This document shows positions 1 through 5,024 of a stretch of 7,017 bases of DNA, piece by piece. The stretch comes from an uncultured Eubacterium sp. GTDB taxonomy: Bacteria > Bacillota > Clostridia > Lachnospirales > Lachnospiraceae. The notes beneath the pieces are model-generated. The model saw only the letters and a program-made list of their open reading frames with translations, had not been told where the DNA came from and made no database searches. Made by a program: the position numbers and the translations under genes. Position 1 is the stretch's first letter, and every line of letters begins with the position of its first letter. The stretch covers positions 1 to 7,017 of the forward strand of contig CAJTSV010000147.1 in NCBI GenBank assembly GCA_910579075.1. The letters run 5' to 3'.

Positions 1-1
1 C

Positions 2-253
2 CTTCAGCGTTTTATCGACAGGGTAAAATGCGTCACACAGCTTACGGAATTAACCCCCGAAATCGTACACGAGTTTATTGAGAAGATTGTCGTGTCCAAG
101 CCAGAATATATTGACGGTCAGCGTTACCAGAGCTTAGATATTTACTACAACAGCGTCGGCATTGTCAGAGAGCCGATGCCCGAAGAAATGGAAGAACTGT
201 TCCAAGAGCATATGCGGAACAGAACATCCAGCCAGAGCAGCAAAACAGCGTAG
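2..253 (+). CDS. Large serine recombinase, C-terminal end (partial)
   Basis: Only the last 83 codons are in the window; the frame is open at the left edge and ends at TAG 251-253. The translation contains LTPEIVHEFIEKIVV followed by SLDIYYNSVGIV. This is the pattern of the DUF4368 C-terminal domain found in large serine recombinases of the TnpX/TndX (Tn4451/Tn5397) group. Such enzymes cut and rejoin DNA through an N-terminal catalytic serine to excise and integrate mobile elements; that catalytic part lies outside the window. The tail (about 20 residues rich in Glu, Ser, Gln) is ordinary for the family. In this group the recombinase gene usually lies at the very end of its element, so an element boundary is expected within a few hundred bases to the right. 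The family call is from remembered motifs, not a search. Confidence 0.85.
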   Translation, partial: LQRFIDRVKCVTQLTELTPEIVHEFIEKIVVSKPEYIDGQRYQSLDIYYNSVGIVREPMPEEMEELFQEHMRNRTSSQSSKTA

Positions 254-326
254 CCGCAAGGCTGCACTGTCTACATAGCAGCATATTAAGATATTACAAT
301 TTTTAGAGCAACTTCCTTACGGAACA

Positions 327-348
327 CCATCCAAAGACAGCGGCTTTT
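327..348. repeat. 22-bp direct repeat, left copy
   Basis: These 22 bases are identical to 2098-2119. The right copy forms the loop and right arm of a terminator. The left copy lacks the matching left arm (the bases before 327 are ACGGAACA instead of AAAAAGCCG), so it cannot form that hairpin. It may be a duplicated target or attachment sequence, or the stranded half of a broken terminator. Confidence 0.85.
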
Positions 349-435
349 ATTTATGACAATGAAACATACCTGCCCACTGTGAATTTCTTTTTTTCATACA
401 TTTTGAAACACGCAAAAGTATATCCGAAGCCGTTC

Positions 436-515
436 AAAAATGCATGCATGCGGATTTACGGATGTCCGAATCTGCATGAACACTTTTCTGAACGCTTCCG
501 CCTGTATGCATTTTT
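436..515 (-). terminator. Large inverted repeat, terminator-like, 3' of DUF5688 gene
   Basis: Arms 436-454 and 497-515 are 19 bases each and pair at 17 positions; one of the two others is a possible G-U. They are bounded by A5 on the left and T5 on the right, so an RNA from either strand would end its stem in a U run. A second hairpin is nested inside (447-456 with 469-478, inner stem 459-461 with 466-468) and shares bases with the left outer arm, so the two folds compete. The structure starts about 50 nt beyond the DUF5688 stop, which fits a rho-independent terminator for that gene. It could also be a small dispersed palindromic element. Confidence 0.5.
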
Positions 516-563
516 ATCCTTCCCCGGATATATTTCATGCCTCCATTCAGTCAGCATCATCCC

Positions 564-1451
564 TTATGCTGCTGTGGCAAAATGGTGTTCACTCCTATTA
601 TAATAGTAAACACTGTCAGAAAGAATCTCACACTCTGACAGTTCCGTGCCATTTACAGAAGCGAGAAGGGCCTTTAATTCCCCGGCTGTTTTCTGGCTGC
701 ATTCATCTGCCGGGATTATGATAACCTCATGAACAGAACTCGGAATCACATAGAACCCAAAACCGATTCTTTCCGCCACGTTTTCCAGCATTCCTTTATA
801 CAGGATGCATCCGGCCCCGTAAAGCTTCATGGAATTTGTCAGCACATAAAAAGGCCGTACTTTTCCATCCCCGGCAGTTTCCCCTCCGGCATCTGCCTGG
901 AATTCTCCCAGCCCGGCCAGTTTCCCCGGCATTCTTTCTGCCATATTCCGTTCTGCACACAGCCGGATATCTTCTTCCTGAACTTTCCATGCTTCCATCA
1001 GCCTGTTGTTTACCTGTACTGTCCTGCATCCTTCGCCATCTGCTTCAAGCATCAGGTAAAACACCTGTGACAGGTCACAGAAATCGATATGAGGCACATC
1101 CTGTAAAAATTCCCGGTTTGCCTGTGTGCCGATTAGCCGGAACATTATCCTCCCCTTTGCAGAATTCCAGTCAAGCACTTCATTTTCAGGAACCGCATGC
1201 TTCTTTTCCTTCCGGTAAGTTTTCAGCATGTCTGCAGTAACCATGTCCACATCTGCCTGATGTGCGCACAGTCCGTAATAAAGCCCCAGCGGCATGCATG
1301 CAGCTGTCTCCACGCCTTTTTCGGATATGACAAGGTAATCCTCCCTGATTCCGTTATTCTGCAGCAGTTTTTGCACATGCACGCTGTACCCGCTTCCAAA
1401 CAGCTGCTGCATCCTGTACACAACTTCATTTGTAAAAGTACCGTATTCCAT
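564..1451 (-). CDS. DUF5688 family protein, function unknown
   Basis: A complete 295-aa protein matching the layout I know for DUF5688. It has an N-terminal part with MPLGLYYGL and a spacer where the family has a Tyr-rich start (residues 53-61). The middle segment has RIMFRLIGTQANREFLQDVPH (about 101-121, quoted in part: FLQDVPH). The C-terminal part has VLTNS (203-207) and IPSSVHEVIIIP (236-247). There is no signal peptide or membrane segment, so it should be cytoplasmic. No biochemical role is established. The family occurs in many copies in Lachnospiraceae and often in accessory DNA. Start: ATG at 1451 is 9 nt from GGGAGGGAG; a GTG directly before it (1454) is 6 nt away and equally possible. 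A Gly/Ala-rich stretch at about 178-195 looks like a loop that varies between relatives. The gene is divergent from the XRE regulator and may lie behind a small overlapping ORF. Confidence 0.85.
   Translation of the reverse strand: MEYGTFTNEVVYRMQQLFGSGYSVHVQKLLQNNGIREDYLVISEKGVETAACMPLGLYYGLCAHQADVDMVTADMLKTYRKEKKHAVPENEVLDWNSAKGRIMFRLIGTQANREFLQDVPHIDFCDLSQVFYLMLEADGEGCRTVQVNNRLMEAWKVQEEDIRLCAERNMAERMPGKLAGLGEFQADAGGETAGDGKVRPFYVLTNSMKLYGAGCILYKGMLENVAERIGFGFYVIPSSVHEVIIIPADECSQKTAGELKALLASVNGTELSECEILSDSVYYYNRSEHHFATAA
612..642. repeat. Perfect 9-bp inverted repeat inside DUF5688 gene
   Basis: ACTGTCAGA (612-620) and TCTGACAGT (634-642) are exact reverse complements, 13 bases apart, within the last 30 codons of the DUF5688 gene. 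The segment codes for part of ELSECEILSDSV. It may simply be chance in coding sequence. Confidence 0.6.
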
Positions 1452-1554
1452 CACGACTTACTCCCTCCCTGATTCTTTCTTCCATTTTCTCCCACCTGTC
1501 ATGCATCAGAAAACATGCTGCGAAAGCTTTCTGTTCCTCTTTCCTTCGTTCCAT
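1426..1554 (-). CDS. Possible 42-codon ORF overlapping DUF5688 start
   Basis: From ATG at 1554 the frame encodes 42 residues, beginning MERRKEEQKAFAACF and containing HDRWEKMEERIREGV, and stops at TGA 1426-1428, overlapping the DUF5688 start by 26 nt. The frame also stays open upstream to about 1635 without a better start. The residues are mixed and helix-like, and a short overlap is typical of translational coupling. Against it, no Shine-Dalgarno precedes the ATG and I recognise no family. It may be the remnant of a longer gene whose 5' part is lost, or a chance open frame. The DUF5688 ribosome site lies inside it. Confidence 0.25.
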   Translation of the reverse strand: MERRKEEQKAFAACFLMHDRWEKMEERIREGVSRDGIRYFYK

Positions 1555-1669
1555 ATCAGTAAAATGTATACATTCTGTTTTATCCAGGGCCGTATTCCGC
1601 AAAGCTGTTTTCCGGCAATTTTTCTGATATCATGACAGGTAATTCATAATATCAAATATTTCCTCATTC

Positions 1670-1686
1670 TGTCTTATAATAGGACA
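1670..1686. promoter_or_regulatory. Operator-like palindrome 1, covering a -10 box
   Basis: TGTCTTATAATAGGACA is a 17-bp palindrome with one mismatched pair around a central A. It is identical at 14 of 17 positions to the palindrome at 1719-1735, and contains a perfect TATAAT (1675-1680) in the direction of the XRE gene. The matching -35 region (around 1652-1657, TCAAAT) is weak. A protein bound here would block the promoter. By position the likely binder is the XRE protein itself; this is inference. Confidence 0.6.
1675..1680 (+). promoter_or_regulatory. -10 box of XRE regulator promoter
   Basis: A perfect TATAAT lies 68 nt before the chosen ATG. Transcription would start near 1687, giving a leader of about 60 nt that carries the second palindrome. 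No good -35 box is seen at 17 bp spacing, so the promoter may be weak or activator-dependent. Confidence 0.5.
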
Positions 1687-1715
1687 TAAAAATATCTTTC
1701 TTATATTACCATAAA

Positions 1716-1738
1716 CATTGTCTTATTACAAGACAATG
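1716..1738. promoter_or_regulatory. Operator-like palindrome 2, touching the ribosome site
   Basis: CATTGTCTT (1716-1724) and AAGACAATG (1730-1738) are perfect 9-bp arms around ATTAC. The inner 17 bases (1719-1735) match palindrome 1 at 14 positions. Its last base is the first G of the GAGG Shine-Dalgarno (1738-1741) of the XRE gene. It could act as a second repressor site, about 49 bp centre to centre from the first, or as an RNA hairpin beside the ribosome site. Confidence 0.6.
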
Positions 1739-1747
1739 AGGTGGAAA

Positions 1748-2002
1748 ATGAAAAGGTTAACCGTTACAGCAGCACAAAAATGTAATATGATAGGTTCTAA
1801 AGTGAAGCAATTTCGCATAGAACAAAAATTAAGCCAGCAGACACTTTCTGACCGGCTGGAAACAGAAGCCATTTATATTTGCCGTGGTTCTATTTCCCGA
1901 ATAGAAGATGGCAGCAGAACAGTGACAGATATAGAACTATATGGATTGTCTAAAGTTCTTCATAAGCCATTAGAAGATTTTTTTGAAGATTATCCATTCT
2001 AA
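1748..2002 (+). CDS. XRE-family helix-turn-helix regulator
   Basis: An 84-aa protein that is essentially one Cro/C1-type DNA-binding domain. Residues 15-26 form the first helix (IGSKVKQFRIEQ). The turn motif includes LSQQTLSDRL (28-37), and the recognition segment is RGSISRIEDGSRTVTD (46-61). The tail KPLEDFFED completes the fold. It should bind palindromic DNA as a dimer. ATG at 1748 is chosen because GAGG (1738-1741) sits 6 nt before it; an upstream in-frame TTG at 1718 lies inside the palindrome and has no ribosome site. The gene is visibly richer in A+T than its neighbours, which suggests a separate origin. It faces away from the DUF5688 gene and ends before the shared terminator at 2089-2120. 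Autoregulation through the two palindromes is likely but inferred; whether it also controls DUF5688 or the recombinase element is unknown. Confidence 0.85.
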   Translation: MKRLTVTAAQKCNMIGSKVKQFRIEQKLSQQTLSDRLETEAIYICRGSISRIEDGSRTVTDIELYGLSKVLHKPLEDFFEDYPF

Positions 2003-2088
2003 AAAATGATTGCTCATGGTAACACCTGTATTGGAATTTTCCTGCCAGGCATGTGCGTTTATAATTTTTTAACTTTTTGCAGCCGGCA

Positions 2089-2120
2089 AAAAAGCCGCCA
2101 TCCAAAGACAGCGGCTTTTT
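2089..2120. terminator. Bidirectional rho-independent terminator
   Basis: AAAAAGCCGC (2089-2098) and GCGGCTTTTT (2111-2120) are perfect 10-bp arms around a 12-base loop, giving a GC core ended by U runs on both strands. It lies 9 nt beyond the stop of the minus-strand repeat protein and 86 nt beyond the stop of the XRE gene, so it can end both convergent transcripts. Confidence 0.9.
2098..2119. repeat. 22-bp direct repeat, right copy
   Basis: Identical to 327-348. Here it makes up the inner end of the left arm, the loop and almost the whole right arm of the terminator. The two copies bracket about 1.75 kb containing the DUF5688 and XRE genes. Confidence 0.85.
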
Positions 2121-2129
2121 CCTATATTC

Positions 2130-3251
2130 CTATGCGTTTATTTTTCTCTCTTTTGTAATATTGCAGGACTTGCTGCAGTAGTACTGTTTATTTCCAACAG
2201 TCACCCATTTGTCCCTGACGACCGTGCCGTTTTCATCGGCGTAAAACTTATAGCCGCGTACTTTCAACAGCTTATTGACCGCCAGCTCTCCGGATCTTTT
2301 CGCATATACCTTCCGTCCTGACTTCATCGTATGAAAGCCGTCGGATGCAATGACGCCGGACGGCTTTGCATAATACAGCTTCCCCTTAACGCTGAATACT
2401 TCATTCTCTACCACGGCACCAGATTCATCAGTATAAATCGTACTGCCTTTTTCGGTCACGCAGAACCCGCCTGTCGCAATTGCACCGGATATTTTTGCAT
2501 AATACTGCTTGCCATCAACGTGAAAGCTTCTTTCTGACATCAGCTGCCCGGACGATTTTGCATAAATCAGGCTGCCCTTTGCCGTCGTATAAAAGCCGTC
2601 TTTGACAATCGTGCAGTCAGACGACGCATAGTATATCGTGCCGCTCACAGTCACAGTCCGGTCAGATGCCAGGGAACGGTCTGCCAGTGCATAGTATGTA
2701 TTTCCTTCCCTGTCTGTACAAAGCTCCTTGCGTGCCAGGCAGCCGGTTTCTTTTGCAAAATATTTCTTATCACCAATGCTGACAATCTGGTTTAACGCAA
2801 TCATCCCGTCTTCCTGTGCGTAATATGCGGTTCCATCCGACAGCGTAACGATTCTGTCCCTGACAGCATTTCCATCCAGGTCTGTAATCTGCAGGATAAC
2901 ATCTGCATTTTTCTGAACAAGATACTCCCCGTCTGCCACCTGGTTATTTCCATCTCCAGCCGGAGTGTCAACAGCCGTGTCCGCTGATGTATTGGTCTGC
3001 GTGCTCTCAGGCAGATTTTCCCCGGATGTATCTGCAGGTGCCTGATTCTCATTTTCCGGCATACTGACCGGAACCGGGGCTGACACTTCTGCATCTGTTC
3101 CAGCTGGCGGATTCTGGATTTCTGCTGCAAAAGCAGAACCAGCCCCTGCCATAAAAACTACGGAACACATCACAGCAAAAGCCAGCGAATGTGCTGTTTT
3201 CTTTTTCACTGCAGCTTTGATTCCTTCCTGCAGTGCCTTTTCTTCTTTCAT
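2130..3251 (-). CDS. Secreted cell-wall-binding-like repeat protein
   Basis: A 373-aa exported protein. Residues 1-20 are Lys-rich, 21-40 are hydrophobic, and SAFA↓A (39-43) is a good signal-peptidase I site. A Pro/Ser/Thr/Glu-rich spacer runs to about residue 115. From about 131 to 369 there are roughly 11 repeats of 21-22 residues. They alternate between a form like VKGKLYYAKPSGVI and one like MKSGRKVYAKRSGEL. This resembles the choline/glucan-binding (CW_binding) beta-hairpin repeats, but nearly all the Trp of that family is absent (one Trp, residue 348), so the ligand cannot be inferred. There is no LPxTG, SLH or C-terminal membrane segment and no catalytic domain, so it may be an adhesin or a wall-associated scaffold. 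AAGGAG lies 8-9 nt before the ATG. It has its own promoter at 3407-3436 and ends at the 2089-2120 terminator. Confidence 0.75.
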   Translation of the reverse strand: MKEEKALQEGIKAAVKKKTAHSLAFAVMCSVVFMAGAGSAFAAEIQNPPAGTDAEVSAPVPVSMPENENQAPADTSGENLPESTQTNTSADTAVDTPAGDGNNQVADGEYLVQKNADVILQITDLDGNAVRDRIVTLSDGTAYYAQEDGMIALNQIVSIGDKKYFAKETGCLARKELCTDREGNTYYALADRSLASDRTVTVSGTIYYASSDCTIVKDGFYTTAKGSLIYAKSSGQLMSERSFHVDGKQYYAKISGAIATGGFCVTEKGSTIYTDESGAVVENEVFSVKGKLYYAKPSGVIASDGFHTMKSGRKVYAKRSGELAVNKLLKVRGYKFYADENGTVVRDKWVTVGNKQYYCSKSCNITKERKINA

Positions 3252-3400
3252 AAGATAACTCCTTCCTTGTATGCAGGTTCTTCTCTTTTGCGGCTGGCAG
3301 CAGATACGCCGTTACAGCCCGGCAGCCAGAATACAGCCTGCCAAACCTCTGTTTTCCGGCTCCGGACAGGCTTCCTGCCACGTTCTGCCTGCTCCCCGCA
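3252..3400 (-). promoter_or_regulatory. Structured 5' leader of the repeat-protein gene
   Basis: If the promoter at 3407-3436 is used, the mRNA has a leader of about 150 nt rich in G+C. Visible stems are 3387-3392 with 3398-3403 (GCCTGC/GCAGGC, at the expected transcript start), 3367-3370 with 3374-3377, 3355-3358 with 3363-3366, 3321-3325 with 3338-3342, and 3292-3296 with 3323-3327. The last two share bases 3323-3325, so they cannot form together. I recognise no known riboswitch and see no U-run terminator. Confidence 0.35.
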
Positions 3401-3406
3401 GGCAAT

Positions 3407-3436
3407 ATTATACCACTTTTGCTGCTTCCCCTGCAA
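3407..3436 (-). promoter_or_regulatory. Promoter of the repeat-protein gene
   Basis: On the minus strand a perfect TATAAT (3407-3412) is preceded at 18 bp by TTGCAG (3431-3436), a partial match to TTGACA. It lies just after the end of the upstream 265-aa gene and about 155 nt before the repeat protein's ATG. No terminator is seen between the two genes, so readthrough from the operon may add to it. Confidence 0.6.
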
Positions 3437-3443
3437 GATTTCC

Positions 3444-4241
3444 TTACAATTTCAATACATCCTTATCTCCGAACAGCACTCTGTGTTTTTGCGATTCATC
3501 CAGTTCCACGATTTTCCCCTGGCGGTCATAATATGTCAGCAGGCCGGAATTGTGTGCCAGATGCTTCGTGCCGTTTCTGGTCACAAACTGCTCGATTTTC
3601 TCAATATTGCCCGGCCTGAGCGTTCCCCGCCCGATTCCCTTGATTCCGGTAATCCTCTGCAGCTCGTCCAGCCCAGGCAGCTTCGCGGTATGCCCTTCCT
3701 GCAGCTCATCCAGCGGCGGCAGCATATCTTCATCCAATGCCGCTGCATCGGATGCCAGCATTCCGGCTGCATCGGATGCGCCTTTTGCCAGCTGCCCGGC
3801 TGCATCGGACGCCTGGCCGTTTTGTTCCATATCAGATATCTGTGCCATATCTTCGGATGCCCCGGACATATCCTGCGGCCCCTGCACGTCCTGGGACTGC
3901 GCAGCCGGATCTTTGTCACTTTTCGGGCTGTCTGATTCCCAGAATGCTTTTACCCACTGCAAAACCGGAGCCAGAAGCTTTCGCAGCGCGTCTGTCCAGG
4001 AAGACTGGCTTTTGCGCGCAGCTGGACGTCCTTTTTCTTTCGCCGTTTTTGCAGACAGGTCTAAAATAACACCGGATTCCCGGTCTGCGGCTGCTGCACG
4101 GCTGGATTTTGATACCCCGCCTGCTTTTTTCTGAGCCGCTTCTTTTGTGCCCGGCGTATTTTCGTATGCCCTTACGGCCGGATTTTTTTTCTTTCTGCTA
4201 TCTGGGTATTGAACACCGTTTCCATTGATTTTATCTATCAT
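3444..4241 (-). CDS. Protein of unknown function, Ala/Asp/Ser-rich middle
   Basis: 265 aa with no signal peptide or membrane segment, so probably cytoplasmic. The N-terminus starts MIDKINGNGVQYPDSRKKK and is basic to about residue 80, followed by a short Trp-containing helix (about 80-103, LRKLLAPVLQWVKAFW). The middle (about 105-185) is low-complexity, acidic and Ala-rich, with the unit ASDAAG or close forms three times. The C-terminal 80 residues look folded: ITGIKGIGRGTLRPGNIEKI, then HLAHNSGLLTYYDRQGKI and a VLFGDKDVLKL ending. I recognise no named domain. The MIDKINGN start recalls FlgM-like and other regulatory proteins, but the similarity is too short to use. AAAGGCGGTG ends 4 nt before the ATG. 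The gene follows the AlkD-like gene by 27 nt and should share its transcript. An A8 run at codons 17-20 (4183-4190) is a possible slippage point. Confidence 0.7.
   Translation of the reverse strand: MIDKINGNGVQYPDSRKKKNPAVRAYENTPGTKEAAQKKAGGVSKSSRAAAADRESGVILDLSAKTAKEKGRPAARKSQSSWTDALRKLLAPVLQWVKAFWESDSPKSDKDPAAQSQDVQGPQDMSGASEDMAQISDMEQNGQASDAAGQLAKGASDAAGMLASDAAALDEDMLPPLDELQEGHTAKLPGLDELQRITGIKGIGRGTLRPGNIEKIEQFVTRNGTKHLAHNSGLLTYYDRQGKIVELDESQKHRVLFGDKDVLKL
3742..3812. repeat. Three imperfect copies of a 14-bp in-gene repeat
   Basis: GCTGCATCGGATGC occurs at 3742-3755 and 3766-3779, and with one change (GGACGC) at 3799-3812. The spacings of 24 and 33 bases are multiples of three, so copies can be gained or lost without a frameshift. 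They encode the ASDAA units of the 265-aa protein. Confidence 0.8.
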
Positions 4242-4268
4242 ACAGCACCGCCTTTGTGTATATGTGGT

Positions 4269-4970
4269 CTATTTTCTGCGCAGCACGCGTATCTTCTCTT
4301 TCCATTCCCCGGACACACGGTAAGATTCGCATGTTTTTTGAATCGATTTATTATGCGTAAAATCATCCATCCGGCTGTCCTGCAAAAATACATAGGACTG
4401 CTGCGGAAATTTCACGAAACAGGCTGAAACAAGCCATGCTGCCGCCATCTGCGCATAATAATCCCTGCTGTCCAGCTGGCTGCATATGTCAAATATCCCT
4501 GTCAGATGCTCCTCATCCACAAAATGCGCCAGCATGCACACAAGCCCGAAGCGGATGCCAAACTCCGTACCGGCTTCAATGCTGCGTTTCAGGTAATCCC
4601 ACCAGTAATCCGGGTGTTTTTTCATCCATTTATAAGTCATGCAGCAGCTGTCACAGACGCCCCAGCTGTCAATCAGCGGCACAAATACATCCAGCCATCC
4701 GCTGCGCGCCTTTTCATCCATTCCGGCATAGCCAATGGCCATCCCGAACACCATTTTTTCCTCATAATACAAATCTTCAGGCCTGCAGTCCCTTATTTCC
4801 CCGAGATATTCTGATGCATCCGTTTTCGCTGCCTGTTTCGCTATCTCCCGCAGCTTTGGCAGGCGCACGCCCAGGATTCCCGGCACGCCTGGCAGGAGCT
4901 TTTGATTAAATGCGCGGTATTCCTGCTCTGCCAGCTGCTTTAACTGTTCCTTTACCCGCTCCCTGGTCAT
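4269..4970 (-). CDS. AlkD-like DNA alkylation repair glycosylase (HEAT repeats)
   Basis: 233 aa, the usual length for the AlkD family (PF08713), which removes positively charged alkylated purines such as 7-methylguanine and 3-methyladenine without base flipping. Family marks in order: an N-terminal helix with YRAFNQKLLPG (18-28), GVRLPKLREIAK (34-45), EEKMVFGMAIGY (70-81), SWGVCDSC (102-109), GIRFGLV (138-144) and AAAWLVS (176-182). The residues that align with the active site of Bacillus cereus AlkD (Trp109, Asp113, Arg148, Trp187) appear as Trp103, Asp107, Arg140 and Trp179, so activity is expected. GGGGAGG lies 5 nt before the ATG. The gene sits 54 nt after the PrsA-like gene and 27 nt before the 265-aa gene, and is probably cotranscribed with both. 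It is cytoplasmic. Confidence 0.9.
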   Translation of the reverse strand: MTRERVKEQLKQLAEQEYRAFNQKLLPGVPGILGVRLPKLREIAKQAAKTDASEYLGEIRDCRPEDLYYEEKMVFGMAIGYAGMDEKARSGWLDVFVPLIDSWGVCDSCCMTYKWMKKHPDYWWDYLKRSIEAGTEFGIRFGLVCMLAHFVDEEHLTGIFDICSQLDSRDYYAQMAAAWLVSACFVKFPQQSYVFLQDSRMDDFTHNKSIQKTCESYRVSGEWKEKIRVLRRK

Positions 4971-5010
4971 AAAATCCTCCCCTGTACGCCTGTCCCTGCC
5001 GCCAGCTGTT

Positions 5011-5023
5011 CCGGTTTCACCGG
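5011..5023. other. Small hairpin just after the PrsA-like stop
   Basis: CCGGT (5011-5015) and ACCGG (5019-5023) pair around TTC, directly after the minus-strand stop at 5025-5027. No U run follows, so it is not a normal terminator. It could protect the 3' side of the upstream message or mildly insulate the genes. Confidence 0.4.
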
Positions 5024-5024
5024 T

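Larger units (their letters stand above)
254..563. other. Gene-free stretch, probable element end/junction
   Basis: 310 bases lie between the recombinase stop and the 3' end of the DUF5688 gene, with no convincing coding frame or start signal. Visible contents: a short GCAA-loop hairpin over the recombinase stop (arms 250-255 and 260-265), a GCTGC/GCAGC inverted repeat (261-265, 278-282), one copy of a 22-bp direct repeat (327-348), and a large inverted-repeat structure (436-515). An attachment-site junction of the recombinase's element is plausible here by position, but no attachment site can be defined from one side only. Confidence 0.55.

Noticed and set aside
327..348. Left 22-bp repeat as a working terminator
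   Set aside because: The complementary left arm is absent, so no comparable stem can form.
379..721. Two short plus-strand frames (74 and 93 codons) after the recombinase
   Set aside because: They run through the inverted-repeat structure and antisense to the DUF5688 3' end, with no ribosome site and no recognisable protein.
1718..1747. Ten-codon N-terminal extension of the XRE protein from a TTG
   Set aside because: The TTG lies inside the operator palindrome with no ribosome site, while ATG 1748 has GAGG at good spacing.
3248..3436. 62-codon minus frame ending in an ATGA overlap with the repeat-protein start
   Set aside because: It would begin at the TTG of the -35 box and include the -10 box of a good promoter, lacks a ribosome site, and reads a GC-rich leader as Arg/Lys-rich protein.
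3189..3935. Long plus-strand open frame (248 codons) across two minus-strand genes
   Set aside because: It runs antisense over the N-terminus of the repeat protein, its leader and the 265-aa gene, has a Cys/Phe/Pro/His-rich composition typical of antisense frames, and has no ribosome site.
3550..4134. Plus-strand open frame of 194 codons rich in Ser, Ala and Cys
   Set aside because: It is the antisense image of the Ala/Asp/Ser-rich repeats in the 265-aa gene, which has the better start, spacing and operon position.
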